Program-made: the position numbers and the translations under genes
The notes under the pieces: model-generated
Databases searched by the model: none
Told to the model about the DNA's origin: nothing
What the model saw: the letters and a program-made list of their open reading frames with translations, nothing else
Part shown: positions 30,841 to 42,113 of the stretch, piece after piece
Layout of the letters: each line of letters begins with the position of its first letter
How positions within the stretch are numbered: the first letter of the stretch is position 1
NCBI GenBank assembly: GCA_023213395.1
Contig: CM041465.1
Span: forward strand, 1,674,001 to 1,738,000
DNA length: 64,000 bases
Source of the DNA: Cycas panzhihuaensis
Taxonomy: Eukaryota > Cycadophyta
Direction: 5' to 3'

Positions 30841-31361
30841 TGGAATTGGCCTATCTGCGTCTGGAGAAATCTAGAGACAGTGTATGGTGCCCCCCACTTT
30901 GTAATCAACAAGGACATTTGAAGAATGAACACCAAGGATCGGTGAAATGGTGTGATAATTGTCGGAAAACTAACCATAACACATGGGGATGTTTCTTCAG
31001 ACAAATCCCTAGAGGTTGTGAAAGAGGAATTCATATTGCATTTTTCCAAAAGACTGCTCGAGTAATGGGAAAGAAATACAAAGGAAAAACCAAGTCTATT
31101 CAAAGATTTCTATGTCAGAGATGGGGGCACTATAGATCTAAATGCCCATTGGAGAAAAAAGGAGGTGAGCTTATTTGTGAAGAATGTGGGCCAACAAACC
31201 ATGAGTGGGCTAACTGTCCTAAGAATGCCACGGTGCAAATGACCAATTTGGTCACCAAAATACCGGACAGGGAGATTCCTTCTTACTTGCAGAAGTGGAG
31301 TGGGAAAGTGTTGACTACACCCACAAAGGAGAATTTTTCAGATCTTGTAGTGGAGAAATAA
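30840..31361 (+). CDS. G3 gag C-terminus with zinc knuckles
   Basis: The 173-residue frame contains CDNCRKTNHNTWGC (30951-30992, CX2CX4HX4C), a middle motif FLCQRWGHYRSKC that lacks the first Cys (about 31108-31146), and CEECGPTNHEWANC (31176-31217). The last is followed by NATVQMTNLVTKIPD, similar to KATNLMTIIPE in G1. The middle knuckle is incomplete in all three elements but through different residues. It binds element RNA. Confidence 0.8.
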   Translation: MELAYLRLEKSRDSVWCPPLCNQQGHLKNEHQGSVKWCDNCRKTNHNTWGCFFRQIPRGCERGIHIAFFQKTARVMGKKYKGKTKSIQRFLCQRWGHYRSKCPLEKKGGELICEECGPTNHEWANCPKNATVQMTNLVTKIPDREIPSYLQKWSGKVLTTPTKENFSDLVVEK

Positions 31362-31613
31362 AGACTTCAAGAAGTTGTGAAGATTTTGCAAGAAGACATG
31401 AATGAAGTACAATATGAAGAAAGTCAATAGGGGCAACGTTTCAAAGGACAAACTTACAAGAGGGCAACCCTTGAGGAATCTTCACAATAGAGGGAAAGTC
31501 TAAATCCATGGCAAAGACTCCAGTCAGTCCGAGATTTGCTGACAGAGTTAGGAGTAGCCATTCCAATTGCTGCAGTCTTTAGATGGTGGGAAACAGGATA
31601 TTTCCAGTAGATT

Positions 31614-31961
31614 GTGTTGGACCAAATTGAGAAGTTAATAGTAAGGGTGTTGAAAGACAATGAGGTGGACCCACGAGTTCCAATGGTAATCTTGGGAACA
31701 ACATTGTGTAAAACTGTTGTGGATGGAGGTTCAGGTGTGAACGTGTTGCCAAAGACCTCCTGGATAGCATTGGGAAGGCCTGACGTGGTTGCTCCAGACT
31801 ATTCCATTAGGTTGGCCAATCAATTGCAAGTGAGGCCAATGGAGACTCTAATGAATGTCTCGATTATAGTCACAACTATTAACTATTTTGATGCAAAGTC
31901 AAAAGAGGACATATTCGCCTTGCTTGGTAAGCCATGGTTGTTGGCTACCAAAGTAATTTAG
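31614..31961 (+). CDS. G3 protease
   Basis: The active site is DGGS at 31722-31733 within KTVVDGGSGVNVLPKTSW. It is followed by LANQLQVRPMETLMNVSIIV and FALLGKPWLL. The order and wording parallel the G1 protease (DGGATVNVLP, LANELLVRPMGRLVNI, ALLGRPWL). The frame ends at a TAG directly after the PWL block. Downstream 31962-32349 is the acidic linker, in broken frames. Confidence 0.85.
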   Translation: MLDQIEKLIVRVLKDNEVDPRVPMVILGTTLCKTVVDGGSGVNVLPKTSWIALGRPDVVAPDYSIRLANQLQVRPMETLMNVSIIVTTINYFDAKSKEDIFALLGKPWLLATKVI

Positions 31962-32349
31962 GATTGGGGAAAACACACGTTCACATTATCAGTTGGAAGA
32001 AAAGTAGTCACCTTGCCTTTGTGTTTGGATGGTCCTCACATTGAGAAAATTGAAGATATTAAGAAGGCTTCCTCCACTATAGTTGAAACAAAACGAACGG
32101 TAAGTCCATGTTTGAAAATGACTTATTAGGTACAATCCACACTACCAAGTAAGGCATTGTCTTCCTATATGCTTAATTGGTTACAAAATGCATGGGAAGA
32201 AATAGAGCCGGCCAACAAATTGCTATCATCTGGAGATGTGTCCTGACTCCTCAGAAGATGAAGAAGACGTGGATTCAATAGCAAAGCAATGGGGGAAAAG
32301 TCTAATCTAGACTTTTAAAGAAGAAGCAGAGAAGATTGAATTAGATGAG

Positions 32350-32930
32350 GTGCAACACTTGCAGGTGACCCAAGGTAACCCTAAATTATTTAGTGAAGTT
32401 CTTGAAGATTTCTCGCAATTTTGGGGTCAAATAAGTAGTGCCAAAGCTCAAGTACTGAAAAATAAAAAATGGCAAGAAAATGGTTGGAGGTATTTGTTTC
32501 CTTTGTCCCTATTGGGACAAGGTTTTGCTTGGTACAATGCTTACTGTGTCCAAATCAAAGATTGGATTGATATGTATTAGCGATTCTTGAACCAGTTCTA
32601 GAAGAAGAATATGGAACTGTCAAAATTCCATAATGGGGATAATCCCCACATACATGTTGAACAATGTGTTCAAACAGGGGAGGAACTTAGTATCCCTAAG
32701 CATGAGTGGACCCCTTTATGGGCAAAAACTTTTGAGGGAATCAATTCAATTTAGTACCAACATTGTGAAAAATCACAGATGGTAGATTGGGAACCATTGA
32801 CAGAGAATTTCTGTCATACCTTTTTGTACTAGAGTAGAGACCCTGGAATACAAAAAATCTTGTCCATGTTGAAAACAAAAATGATGGATCTAACTGTGGG
32901 ATATTTTCAAGCTAATTTATTAAGAAAAAG
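32350..32930 (+). pseudogene. G3 second gag/capsid-like module
   Basis: Between protease and RT the sequence reads LFSEVLEDFSQFWGQISSAK, LSLLGQGFAWYNAYCVQIKD and WIDMY, then after a stop RFLNQF, HNGDNPHIHVEQCVQTGEEL, LSIPKHEWTPL and WEPLTENFCHTFLY. The LxLxGxxxxWYxxxxxxxxxW pattern and the later SIPK-W box match the module of G1 and G4 (LSIPKQNWPNYF in G1). Sequence identity is low, so retention in a distant relative suggests that the module had a use. Confidence 0.55.
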
Positions 32931-33136
32931 GAGCAAAATTCTGAACTTGAATTTGATTTAGAAAAGGAAAATCAAGAGAAGTCATAAAATTTTTCTCTTG
33001 CATATTCCTTAATGAAATATGGTAGTAGAATGATAGACAAGGCACCTACATACATATTAAATGAAGATGGTGAATTTGTCTAAGTGAAACAATTGAAAGT
33101 TAAACAGATTAATCTTGGATCAGATGAGCACCCCAA

Positions 33137-34064
33137 TTGGTCACCTTTGGAGACTATTGGGACGAGGAGATAGTGAACCAAGCCACAACTCTCTTTTTAG
33201 AATATAAGGATGTATTTGCTGGGTCTTATAAGGACCTGGAGGGAATTCCACCAGAATTGGGGGAACATTGGATTGAGCTGATAGAAGGGACAAACCCAGT
33301 TAGGCAGCGCTCGTATAAGATGAACCCCAAGTACAAAGAGAAGTCGAAGGCATAATTAGATAAATTGTTGGAGGCAAGTTATATCTTTGAGGTCAAAAAT
33401 AGTGAGTGGGTCAGTCCTGTATTGGTGGTCCTAAAGAAAAATGAGAAGTTACAGGTATGTGTGGATTACAGAGCTCTAAATAAGGCCACTAAAACAGACC
33501 CCTTTCCAATACCCTTCATAGAAGACATCCTAGAAAAAGTGGTAGGCCATGAGGTGTATGGATTCAATGGCTACAATCAAGTTTGGATAGCCGCTGAGTA
33601 CCAAGTGAAAACCACTTTTGTGACAGAGTGGGGCACATATGCCTACAAGGTCATTGACTAATGCACCTGCCACTTTAACGAGTCACACTGAATATCTTTC
33701 GTCAAACAACTGGCAAAATAATTGAGGTGTTCTTGGACGATTGGACTTTGTATACTTCGATAAAAACCATTTGGGCAATCTCAGGTTGATGTTAGAAACT
33801 TGTGAAAGGAGTAATATATGTCTAAACCCCGACAAGTGCACCTTCATGGTTCCATTTGGATCACTGTTGGGGCATATTGTGACAAAAGAAGGACTACTAA
33901 CATATATGGATAAAGTGGCTCTAATCTTAAATTTCCCAACCCCAAAGACAGTTAAACAACGGAAAGGTTTTTTAGGAATGACTGGGTACTACAAGAAGTT
34001 TATTAAAGAGTATGCCCACATTGCAAATCCTATGGAGTCATTGTTGAAGAAGAAAATAGCTTAG
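33137..34064 (+). pseudogene. G3 reverse transcriptase
   Basis: The pieces are KDVFAGSYKDLEGIPPELGE and RSYKMNPKYKEKSKA (33137-33355), then after a stop LEASYIFEVKNSEWVSPVLV, VCVDYRALNKATKTDPFPIP, GYNQVWIAAEYQVKTTFVTE and WGTYAYKVID (33365-33661). The catalytic FLDDW is at 33730-33744. The thumb has KCTFMVPFGSLLGHIVTKEG and FLGMTGYYKKFIKEYAHI. Only a few breaks separate these parts, and this is the best preserved RT of the G1-type lineage here. Confidence 0.9.
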
Positions 34065-34910
34065 AAATGGACGTTACATCAACACTTAACATTCGATTTA
34101 CTCAAGAAAAAGGTGGCACAAGCTCCTATTTTGTGATTTCCTAATTGGGAGAAACCATTTCACGTACATGTAGATGCCTCCCTGTTCAAAGTATATTCTC
34201 GTCACAACTGATTTTTTAACGAAATGGACAAAAGCAAAACCAATGAAGACCTACGATGCTCGGAGTACAACAAGATGTCTTTATGAAATCATAATCATTT
34301 AATTCGGATGTCCGCTTGAGATCGTGTCAAATTAGGGAAATAATTTTCTAAATCAGACAATCAAACATCTCACAACAAAATTTTTGATTTAGCACAGAAG
34401 ATCTTCACTATACTACTGAATGACAAATGGGCAAGTAGAGAGTACAAATAAAATCCTGAAGCTTGGCTTAACTAAAATTTGCAATGAAGGTAGAACGGGT
34501 TGGGCTAAAAGACTGTATTCAGTTCTTTGGGCTAATAAAACAATAGTAAGCTTAAGAGTAGTAGTTCAATTGCGGATGAATGACGTAGAATCCAAGGACC
34601 AAATACTCATAGAATTGATGAAATTAGATGAGCGGCGAGTGCGGGCACTATGAAATATCAAAGTCGAAAAAAAACGAAGGAAGGCTTGGCATGATAGGTA
34701 CCTTAAAACACCCCAATTCTAGGTTGGTGACTTAGTTTTATTATATGATAACAACTATCATATTAAGCTAGGGAAGATGAAATTAAAAAGGCTAGGTCCA
34801 TACAAGGTGGACCAAATTTGGCATAACAAAGCTATCTAACTCAGACAACTTGATGGTACACTTACGACCAAATTGTTCAATGGAAACTGACTCAAGTTGT
34901 ATAAGTATTA
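34065..34910 (+). pseudogene. G3 RNase H stub joined to integrase by a deletion
   Basis: RNase H begins (PFHVHVDASLFK) and at about 34185-34195 jumps to the integrase core (ILVTTDFLTKW, with Asp). It then has FGCPLEIVS, a stop where the second Asp box lies, and MTNGQVESTNKILKLGLTKI with catalytic Glu, then WAKRLYSVLWANKT. The tail near 34780-34905 has LGPYKVDQIW and LTTKLFNG, the GPY module. Missing are the rest of RNase H and the integrase zinc domain, about 0.87 kb relative to G1. Confidence 0.82.
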
Positions 34911-35266
34911 TTGAAAAAAAAAAAAGAAAAAGAAAAAGAAAAAAAGAAAAAAGGAAGGCAAACCAAGTGAGCAGAATCCTAAATCATGACAGAGATATGA
35001 TGGGACTATAACCGCGATTGCGACCAATGGTTGTGATTGCAGAATGCGACCTTGATCAACAGTGGTGATTGTTGAGTGCAATTAATGATGGGATTGTAAT
35101 ATGTGATTACAACCAACAATTGGGATTGCCAAGAAGCTGGTTGTACAAAATGATTGTAATCGTACGATGGAAGAATAACCAACGTTCGTAATTGCGGACA
35201 GTTGGCGCTATGGGTGTGATTGCGAGAAGAGATATAATTTATGGTAGAGGGAGATCATGCGACGTG
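34911..35266 (+). other. G3 purine tract and 3' spacer remnant
   Basis: An A/G-only tract (34914-34957) follows the integrase stop, like the poly-A tract after integrase in G4. Then the motif (T)GATTGCGACC / GTGATTGCAGAATGCGACC recurs loosely between 34990 and 35230. The stretch has no gene and is cut at 35267 by copia LTR E. Confidence 0.55.
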
Positions 35267-35767
35267 TGTTGGAATATGTGATACTATCACATATGCAATG
35301 TTTAATGTTAATGTTGTGAATACATATACAACCCCACTCATCAGATATATTGAGAGATGTGATACGCAGACATATCCATGTAAACATCCTATTGGATGAT
35401 GTAAAGGCTGAAGAGATATTGTAGGCTATTCATGAGGTGACTTTTACCATAAATATGTACATAGACCACTTGAGAACTTCAAAAAGATCTATGACCTAGA
35501 GCTATATTTATTCTGATATCTAAAAAGGAGCTCCAAACTCCACCTTCTCCCATGGTTTTTCCCACATTAGGTTTTCCACATATAAATCTGTTATCTCTCT
35601 TGTGGTGCATGCATGTTCATTGATATACTTTATATTTCATGTTTATTGCTTTATATGTGTACATTCCTTATGGGATAATTCATTTATTATATATCCATGT
35701 TATATATCCGTTGCGTATATTCGCTACTTCACAACATGATATCACACTTAAATTTTAAATTCTAACA
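35267..35767 (+). repeat. Copia LTR E (501 bp)
   Basis: It starts TGTTGGAATATGTG and ends TTCTAACA, and is followed without a gap by a perfect initiator-Met primer-binding site. It contains the block GGTTTTTCCCACATTAGG then TTTTCCACATA, typical of plant copia LTRs. It is a 5' LTR; no matching 3' LTR is in the window. Confidence 0.85.
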
Positions 35768-35780
35768 TGGTATCAGAGCT
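35768..35780 (+). promoter_or_regulatory. Copia E primer-binding site
   Basis: TGGTATCAGAGCT, a perfect match to the plant initiator-Met tRNA 3' end. Confidence 0.9.
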
Positions 35781-37521
35781 ATGGTTGTAAGTCTATTAGA
35801 GCCATGTTGTGAAAGATCTTGTTTAAGCAGGAAGCAAGCCTATACGAGCCAAATTGATGAGTCAATATGCCAACTATAGATCAAGTGACAGAGATAGTAT
35901 ATGAGCCAGTTATGAGGTGAATTTGATGAGCCAAATATTTGAATATGTCAATTATGCTAGTGACGTGACTGTGATTTCGGGGCTAGATGAAGTTGAAGTT
36001 AATGAAGATCTGCATATAGGATTGATGAAGCCACATACGAAGTCGCATGATGAAAAATATAACACTAACAATATGCTAATTTAAATTTATTGGGACAATT
36101 ATTTATGCATGTTGCATGCAAATTGTAGAAGATGTAGGTGCTCAATGCAAGTCCATTAAATGATGAGTAAATAATTGGTAGTTAAGATCTCTAATGCAAA
36201 TTGACCCCTTGCAGACGTGACTTAGGTTCTATGAAACTGGTCACTTCACTTAAGCTTACAACTAGCAAGCAATGAAGATGTAATACATGACAATATCTTG
36301 TCAATACGTGTAATAGGTAGCAGGCCTGTACAAAATGATGAGTGGCAAACTACGATAGGTGTGAGGTAATATTTGACATTAATAATAAAGGTATGTGGCA
36401 TGTGGAGTTGATTTGATTATTATCCCATTATGGTGACATATGAATCTCTTGATTAGAAAACAAAAATATGAGGACATCATGAATGGTTTGATATGAATTA
36501 TGAGGCCATTACTATCTTAGAGGGCATATTTAGTGGTGTGTTGACAAAATTTGCAAATTATATGTGAGTTGCCACTTTGTTGGACTTTCCACTACAACCA
36601 TAAATCGATGAGTGGTCCACGCCATAGAACAAGGTACAAGAAGATGCCTGTTTGCATAGTCAAACACATCATTGCCGATCGCAACTAGTTTGCACACAGT
36701 GGTGTTGTTGATATGTAGATAGTCCTATCAAAATAAATACACCTTTGGAGGTATACAAATGTATAGTCCAATCCAATGGAAGGTAAAGGTTGTCGTCAAA
36801 TTGATTCAATGGCTTCAACGTGTTGAAATGTATCTTGAAAAAGCTTGGCAACATCTCCAATAAATGCCTTACTAGCTGTGAGCCACCATTGATGCAGAAA
36901 AAGACCACGGACCGCCCACATAGAAGCTGCCCCCTACACATGCCCTATGGATAGTCATCATCACGCCCATGAAGAAGGAAGGAAAACGCGTAGAGTAGTG
37001 CCATAACCATTTTTCAAATGTAGATGAAGTCGCCTTCCCACAAGACGTGAATAGAAGGCCACACAACTAACATGCAAAAAATCACCATGTCGAATTGAGG
37101 ACGTTGAATGCAAAAATAACATAGAAGCCAAGCCATGACTAACGCAAGATTATCACCCTTATGTATTATGGGAATCGCCTAAGATTTGTTGGAAGGATCG
37201 AAGATGTAAGAAGATGCCCTTGTAACAATACACCCAACTCAATGCACAGAAGCCCAATGTCATCTTAGAAGAAATTGCCACAAAGATCCTTATTCGATTG
37301 ATAAGAAATAAATTATTTGTAAAAATCAATATGAAGATTTGCTTGATTCAACAAAGTTGATTAATTCGATCCATGGAGGTGGTGTGCAAATTTTCCATAA
37401 AGGATAAAACAATTTACAGGTTGAATCATAAATTAAATTGTATTTGATAAACCTTTGAAATTCATGGACGTCAAAATGGATTAATCTGATTGAAATTTTT
37501 TTGTATTTGCAAAAATGAATT
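35781..37521 (+). other. Copia E interior without recognisable genes
   Basis: About 1.74 kb follows the primer-binding site. GATGAGCCA-type words recur near 35850-35940. No gag, protease, integrase or RT motif could be found in any frame. It may be the leader of a long element cut by A2, or the interior of a non-autonomous element. Short open frames on the minus strand near 36669-37066 match nothing I recognise. Confidence 0.55.
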
Positions 37522-37866
37522 TGTTAAGAAACATGAATGAACGCATACATATTCACATCTGTGGAATCTTTTAACATACACAACAAGCAAACAAGATAAA
37601 CACAGAAAATAGATGCATAGTACACAAGATTTATGTGGGAAACCCTTTCAAGTAAAAACCCACCACAAAGATCTATTGATCACATTGATTACCACTTGAT
37701 TGATATGAATATACAAGGGTTATAGGATATTTATATCCTTCCAAGAGGTGTCAACTGACAAGGTTTGTGACTCTCTGCATAACTCACACCGTTTTGTTAA
37801 TCACATTAGTTAAACCACCACATTTAACATTGACCAGTGACTTAACAAACAATTGGCATGTTAACA
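37522..37866 (-). repeat. Copia A2 3' LTR (345 bp)
   Basis: On the plus strand it runs from TGTTAAGAAACATG to TGTTAACA and is the reverse complement of the copia A LTR. The polypurine tract (CATTAAGGGGAGA) is at 37867-37879. Confidence 0.88.
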
Positions 37867-37932
37867 TCTCCCCTTAATGTGAATGTGGGGAACCTGCAAC
37901 CTGCAACAGTTGTGTTATCATGAAGGTTGGGA

Positions 37933-38319
37933 CTATCCTACTTCTTTATCCTTGTTGATACATCCCCCCTCAAGGATAACATCTATGAGTCCTAATCCAA
38001 TTTGCATCTTTGTGAATTGATTTTTAGTAAGTGCTTTGGTGAAGACATCTGCAAGTTGATATTCACTTGGACAATAGTTGACCTGCAGCTTCCTTGACTT
38101 GATTTGTTCACGGATGTAGTGGTGTTGTATTTCAATGTGCTTCGTACGAGCATGAAACTTTAGATTCTTTGACAAGTAAATGAAATTCTGATTATCATCG
38201 AAAATAATTGGGTGGCCATTTGAAACTCCAAGAACTTCCAAGAGACCTTGCAACCATACAACTTTTTCAGTACTAGCACTAAGTCTTTGATATTCTACCT
38301 CTGTAGAAGATAACACCAT
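37933..38319 (-). CDS. Copia A2 RNase H C-terminal part
   Basis: The frame reads MVLSSTEVEYQRLSASTEKV, VVWLQGLLEVLGV, FDDNQNFIYLSKNLKFHART, KHIEIQHHYIREQIKSRKLQ and YQLADVFTKALTKNQFTKM. This is the classical end of the copia RNase H. The DNQ box keeps its Asp. It ends near the family stop, 67 bases before the LTR. Upstream 38320-38780 is RT/RNase H sequence in broken frames. Confidence 0.88.
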   Translation of the reverse strand: MVLSSTEVEYQRLSASTEKVVWLQGLLEVLGVSNGHPIIFDDNQNFIYLSKNLKFHARTKHIEIQHHYIREQIKSRKLQVNYCPSEYQLADVFTKALTKNQFTKMQIGLGLIDVILEGGCINKDKEVG

Positions 38320-38780
38320 TGTTTGTTATTTCTTTGACTGCCACGAAACAGATCCATTACCAACACCAATGATGTATTCAACAGTGGATTTTCGATTGTC
38401 AGAGTCTCCTCCCCAATCCGCATCAATGTAGCCATACAATTCTCTCTTCACCACGAAGGTATTTGAGGCCATGATTGAGTGTCCCCTTCAAGTACTTCAG
38501 AATCTGCTTCGTTGCAACCTAATGTGGTTCTGAGGATTCTGCATATATCGGAAACCAATCCAACAACATAGGCGATATTTGGTTCGGTATGAGTCAAATA
38601 GATTAGACTCCCTACCAACTAACGGTACGTTGTACCATCTACAAAGGGTTTGGCCATATCTTTCTGCAGCGTTGTGCCCTTAGCACATGGTGTTGCAACT
38701 GGGTTGCAATCTTGCATCCTAAACTTTTCTAGTAGGTTCTTCACATACTATGTCTGCAACAACGTGATCCAATCTTTCAT

Positions 38781-38999
38781 CTACCTGACTTTAATGCCCA
38801 AGAAGTAGTAAAGTGGCCTGACGTTTGTCATATCAAAGGTAGCTCCCAAATTGGACTTGACTTCGACAATAGTCTTATTATAGTTGCCTCTGATGAGTAA
38901 ATCATCCACATATAACACAATAGCTACTATTGAGGTCCTACTCCTTTTCACATACAAATTCGGGTCTAGATTTGAAACAACAAATCCTTTTGCCTTCAA
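38781..38999 (-). pseudogene. Copia A2 reverse transcriptase fragment
   Basis: It starts inside RT at KGFVVSNLDPNLYVKRSRTS, with the catalytic IVLYVDDLLIRGN and then TIVEVKSNLGATFDMTNVR. The upstream RT, integrase and gag are absent, because copia F inserted at 39002. YVDD is intact. Confidence 0.85.
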
Positions 39000-39001
39000 C
39001 T

Positions 39002-39546
39002 TGTTAGAAATGGCTTAAAGCCTACAATAACCAGGTTTAAGAAAGGAGTACTAATCTTGCTCTATAATGAAAATGATTAATATCAATATTGAAAGTAATT
39101 CAAATATGCAAGAATGAATTAAAAAGCACAAAAGAGCATGAGCAAGACAATACCAAGATATGGAGGAGATGGAATTGGTCCAATCTCCAAATGAATAACA
39201 ATTTGATTAACAAACTGGCAACATAACAATATGACTCACACTCTATATGAGATACATGAGAAATGGTCTTATTATATTGAGTTACAGAAGAGAACTAAGG
39301 TGCTGGATGTTTGACAAGCGTTAAACATCCAAGCTACATCCTTTGCATGTAGGACGTGTCCTTTTGGGCTCTCAAGTGAGCAAACGTGCATAAGGGCCAT
39401 TTTGATCCTTAAGTCACAATGTCATATCACTAGAAAAGAATGTGGGTGTGTACTTTGTCACTTAAGTGATAAATCACCCCATAAAGTACAAATAATACAT
39501 GAATGATAAAGTACATAAGCTTAATATGTAAACATAAGGTTTAACA
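39002..39546 (-). repeat. Copia F 3' LTR (545 bp)
   Basis: On the element strand it begins TGTTAAACCTTATG at 39546 and ends CATTTCTAACA at 39002. The polypurine tract AGTAAGGGGGGA (39558-39547) precedes it. The right boundary is fixed by that tract, the left one by resumption of copia A2 coding. Confidence 0.85.
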
Positions 39547-39558
39547 TCCCCCCTTACT

Positions 39559-40121
39559 GTTTACAATGTTAAGTCAGACACCTAGACCTTCTCTAAATTT
39601 TACAAACTTTTCTCTACCAAGTGGCTCGGTAAAGATATTTGTTGTTTGTTACTCTGTAGGTTTGTAGTGGAGGTTGATCTACTAGTTCTGAACATGTTCT
39701 TTGATAAAATGGTGATGAACTTCTATGTGTTTGGTCCGTGCATGAAAAACAGGATTCTTGGTCAACTTGAGCACACTTTGATTGCCGCAATATAACTTGG
39801 TGGGGTGGTTCTATTCAAGTCCAAGCTCTCCAAGAATCCGTTTGAGCCAAATAGCTTCGCAAGCTGCGTTGACTGCAACTTTGTACTCTGCTTCCATGGA
39901 TGGCAAGGTAACATTTGGTTGCTTCTTGCAATTCCACAAAATGACCTAAGCACCAAAGGTAAAGCAGTAACCAGAGGTCGATCTTCGGCTATCTTGGCAT
40001 CCTGCCCAATTAGAATCTAAGAACCCTTCAAAATGAAGTTCTCATTATGCACATACTGAAGGCCATGCTGCAATGTGCCCTTGACGTATTTCAATATGTG
40101 TTTAGTTGCATTCTAATGCTT
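39559..40121 (-). pseudogene. Copia F RNase H, broken
   Basis: In shifted frames the minus strand gives MEAEYKVAVNAACEAIWLKR, LYCGNQSVLKLTKNPVFHAR, TKHIEVHHHFIKEHV, INLHYKPTE and IFTEPLGREKFVKFREGLGV. These are copia RNase H landmarks. The usual DN(Q/K) box reads CGNQ, so its Asp is Gly. It lies between RT and the 3' LTR, as expected. Confidence 0.82.
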
Positions 40122-41207
40122 CTAATTTGGGTGAGACATGTATCTGGAACAAATCCCTACAACAAATGAAATGTCTGGTCTAGTGTTGGTGAGGTAGATT
40201 AGGCTACCAACTAGTTGTCGAAAAAGAGTGGGATTTGTAGGTTTAGCTACCTCATTGAGAGTTAGCTTTGTTCCATTCTTCATAGGCATAGGCGCTAGTT
40301 TGCAATCTTGCATTTTGAACTGCTGTAAAATGTCCCAAGAATATTTTGCTTGGGAGATAAAGATATAACCTGGCTGTTGCCACACCTTAAAGCCTAGAAA
40401 GTAATGGAGAAGTCCAAGATCTATCATATTGAAACTTCTCTTCAAGTCACCTTGGAGAATTTCAATCATCTTAGTGTCATTTCCTGTGATCACTAAGTCA
40501 TCAACATATAAGAAAATAAAAATTGCATGATCCTTCCCAACTTTAATGTATAAGTTGAGATCTGATGTGGATTGATGAAATCCATGTTAGAAGAAATAAT
40601 TATCGATTTTTGAGTACCATGCTCTTGGGGCTTGTTTCAAGCCATACAAAGCCTTTTTGAAGTGACAAACCATATGCTCCTTGCCTTGTACTTTGTAACC
40701 GAAAGGTTGCTCCAAATATACCTCCTCTTGAAGATCGCCATTGAGGAAGGTGCTCTTCACGCCCATCTAGTAAACTGGCCATTTGTATTGAGTAGCCAAG
40801 GCCAAGATAAGTCTGATGGTTTTCATATTCGCAATAGGTGCAAAGGTCTCCTCATAATTAATGCTTTATTTTTGTTTGAAGCCCTTTGCAACAAGTCGTG
40901 CATTTTGGTGCTTAAGTGTCCCATTAGAGTGAAATTTGATTTTGTAAACCCATTTGCAACTAATTGCCTTTTTGTACTTAGGCAATTCTACCAAATCCCA
41001 AGTTCCATTCTTTTCAATAGAATGGATTTCTTCATCCATGGCAGCCTTCCAATTTTCATTTTTATATGCCCCCTCAAAAGTGGAAGGGTCATCAACACAT
41101 AGCAGTTTAACCATAAGTGCATGATTGGTTTGCTGCCGATACTTTGATGGATGTTTTCCTTCAATGACCTGATTGTCCTGAATAGTCTGAGTGTACCATT
41201 TGGGCAA
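40122..41207 (-). pseudogene. Copia F reverse transcriptase
   Basis: The first part (41207-40866) includes KNENWKAAMDEEIHSIEKNG, TWDLVELPKYKKAISCKWVY and LVAKGFKQK. After a stop the middle has [40 protein letters not shown] and [17 protein letters not shown]. The catalytic FLYVDDLVITGN is near 40485-40520. The C-terminal frame (40493-40122) reads DLGLLHYFLGFKVWQQPGYI and SLIYLTNTRPDISFVVGICS. Stops occur near 40865, 40783 and 40590. Confidence 0.88.
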
Positions 41208-41221
41208 CTTTTTGACTGATG

Positions 41222-42113
41222 TTACTTGAACCTCAAGATCTTCTGGTCAAAGTGGTTGATCAACAGAAGATGTGTTGGGATCAAGTGGAGTAGACTCTGA
41301 TGATGAAGAAGGATTAGCTGGTGCAGATGATGTACATGGTGTGGAAGATTAAGAGGGAATGATGTCCTCAACAATCTTTTTGCCTTTGTCAATAGGAGGT
41401 TGGATGGATGCTGGTTCCAACTCCTTATGATCATCTTCAACAAAGTTAACATCTCTTGAGAGATGCATTTTCTTAGCAATAGGATCATACAATTTGTATG
41501 CCTTGCTGTGAATGGCATAGCCTACAAAAATACATTCAAGACTATGTTTGTCTAGCTTTAATCTTTGCTGATTGGGGATGTGCATATATGCAGTGCACCC
41601 AAAGGACCTCAAATGGTTAACGGTTGGCTTTTTGCTAGACCAAGCCTCCTCTGGTGTGATGTCGGTGACTAGTGATGTAGGACTTCAATTTGCCACATAG
41701 GCAGTTATGTGGAATGCTTCTGTCCAATATGCTCGATGTAGTCTTTTTGCATGCATCATGGCTTTGGCTTTATTTGCCAAAGTCCCATACATTCACTTTG
41801 AAACTCCATTTTGTTGAGGAGTATGGGGAATTATGAGCTGTCTTCGAATGCCATTGTCCTTGCAGAATTGGATGAATTCCTTTGAAGTGAATTCGCCTCC
41901 ATTATCTGACCTTAGAATCTTGATTGAGTAACCAGATTCATTCTCCACTTCTAGCTTGAATTCTTTGAACTTTTGAAATGCTTCAGATTTTTGCCTGATG
42001 AAATAAGCCCAAACTTTGTGTGAAAAATCATTTATGAAAGAGATGTAGTACAATGCTCCTCCAAAGGATGTTGTAAACATAGGTCCACATAAATCTGAGT
42101 GGATTAGCTGCAA
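41222..42113 (-). pseudogene. Copia F integrase and connector
   Basis: The core has LIHSDLCGPM (Asp), FINDFSHKVWAYFIRQKSEA, ILRSDNGGEFTSKEFIQFCK (Asp) and IIPHTPQQNGVSK. Then a stop comes where the catalytic Glu segment (AERMNRTL-like in the family) should be. The C-terminal part has LRSFGCTAYMHIPNQQRLKL, LECIFVGYAIHSKAYKLYDP and KMHLSRDVNFVEDD, then a Ser/Pro-rich connector to RT. Upstream 42114-42311 encodes the pre-integrase zinc region in broken frame. Confidence 0.87.

Larger units (their letters stand above)
28526..35266 (+). mobile_element. Ty3/gypsy element G3, relative of G1/G4, core deleted
   Basis: The order is 5' LTR (28526-29205), primer-binding site, gag with three knuckles, protease, second gag-like module, RT, a RNase H stub, then integrase from its catalytic core onward, a purine-rich tract and part of a 3' spacer cut by copia LTR E. 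About 0.87 kb expected from G1 (RNase H remainder and integrase N-terminus) is missing at about 34185. Shared DGG protease and FLDDW RT place it with G1 and G4, although LTRs are not alignable by eye. Confidence 0.85.
37522..39001 (-). mobile_element. Copia A2, 3' part only
   Basis: A second member of the copia A family on the minus strand: 3' LTR 37522-37866, polypurine tract, RNase H and the end of RT. It is cut at 39002 by the LTR of copia F. It matches copia A throughout, for example the RNase H ending and the LYVDDLLI RT box. Confidence 0.85.

Noticed and set aside
36669-37066. Minus-strand open frames of 64-90 codons in the interior of copia E
   Set aside because: Overlapping frames without domain motifs or consistent codon use; no paralogue supports them.
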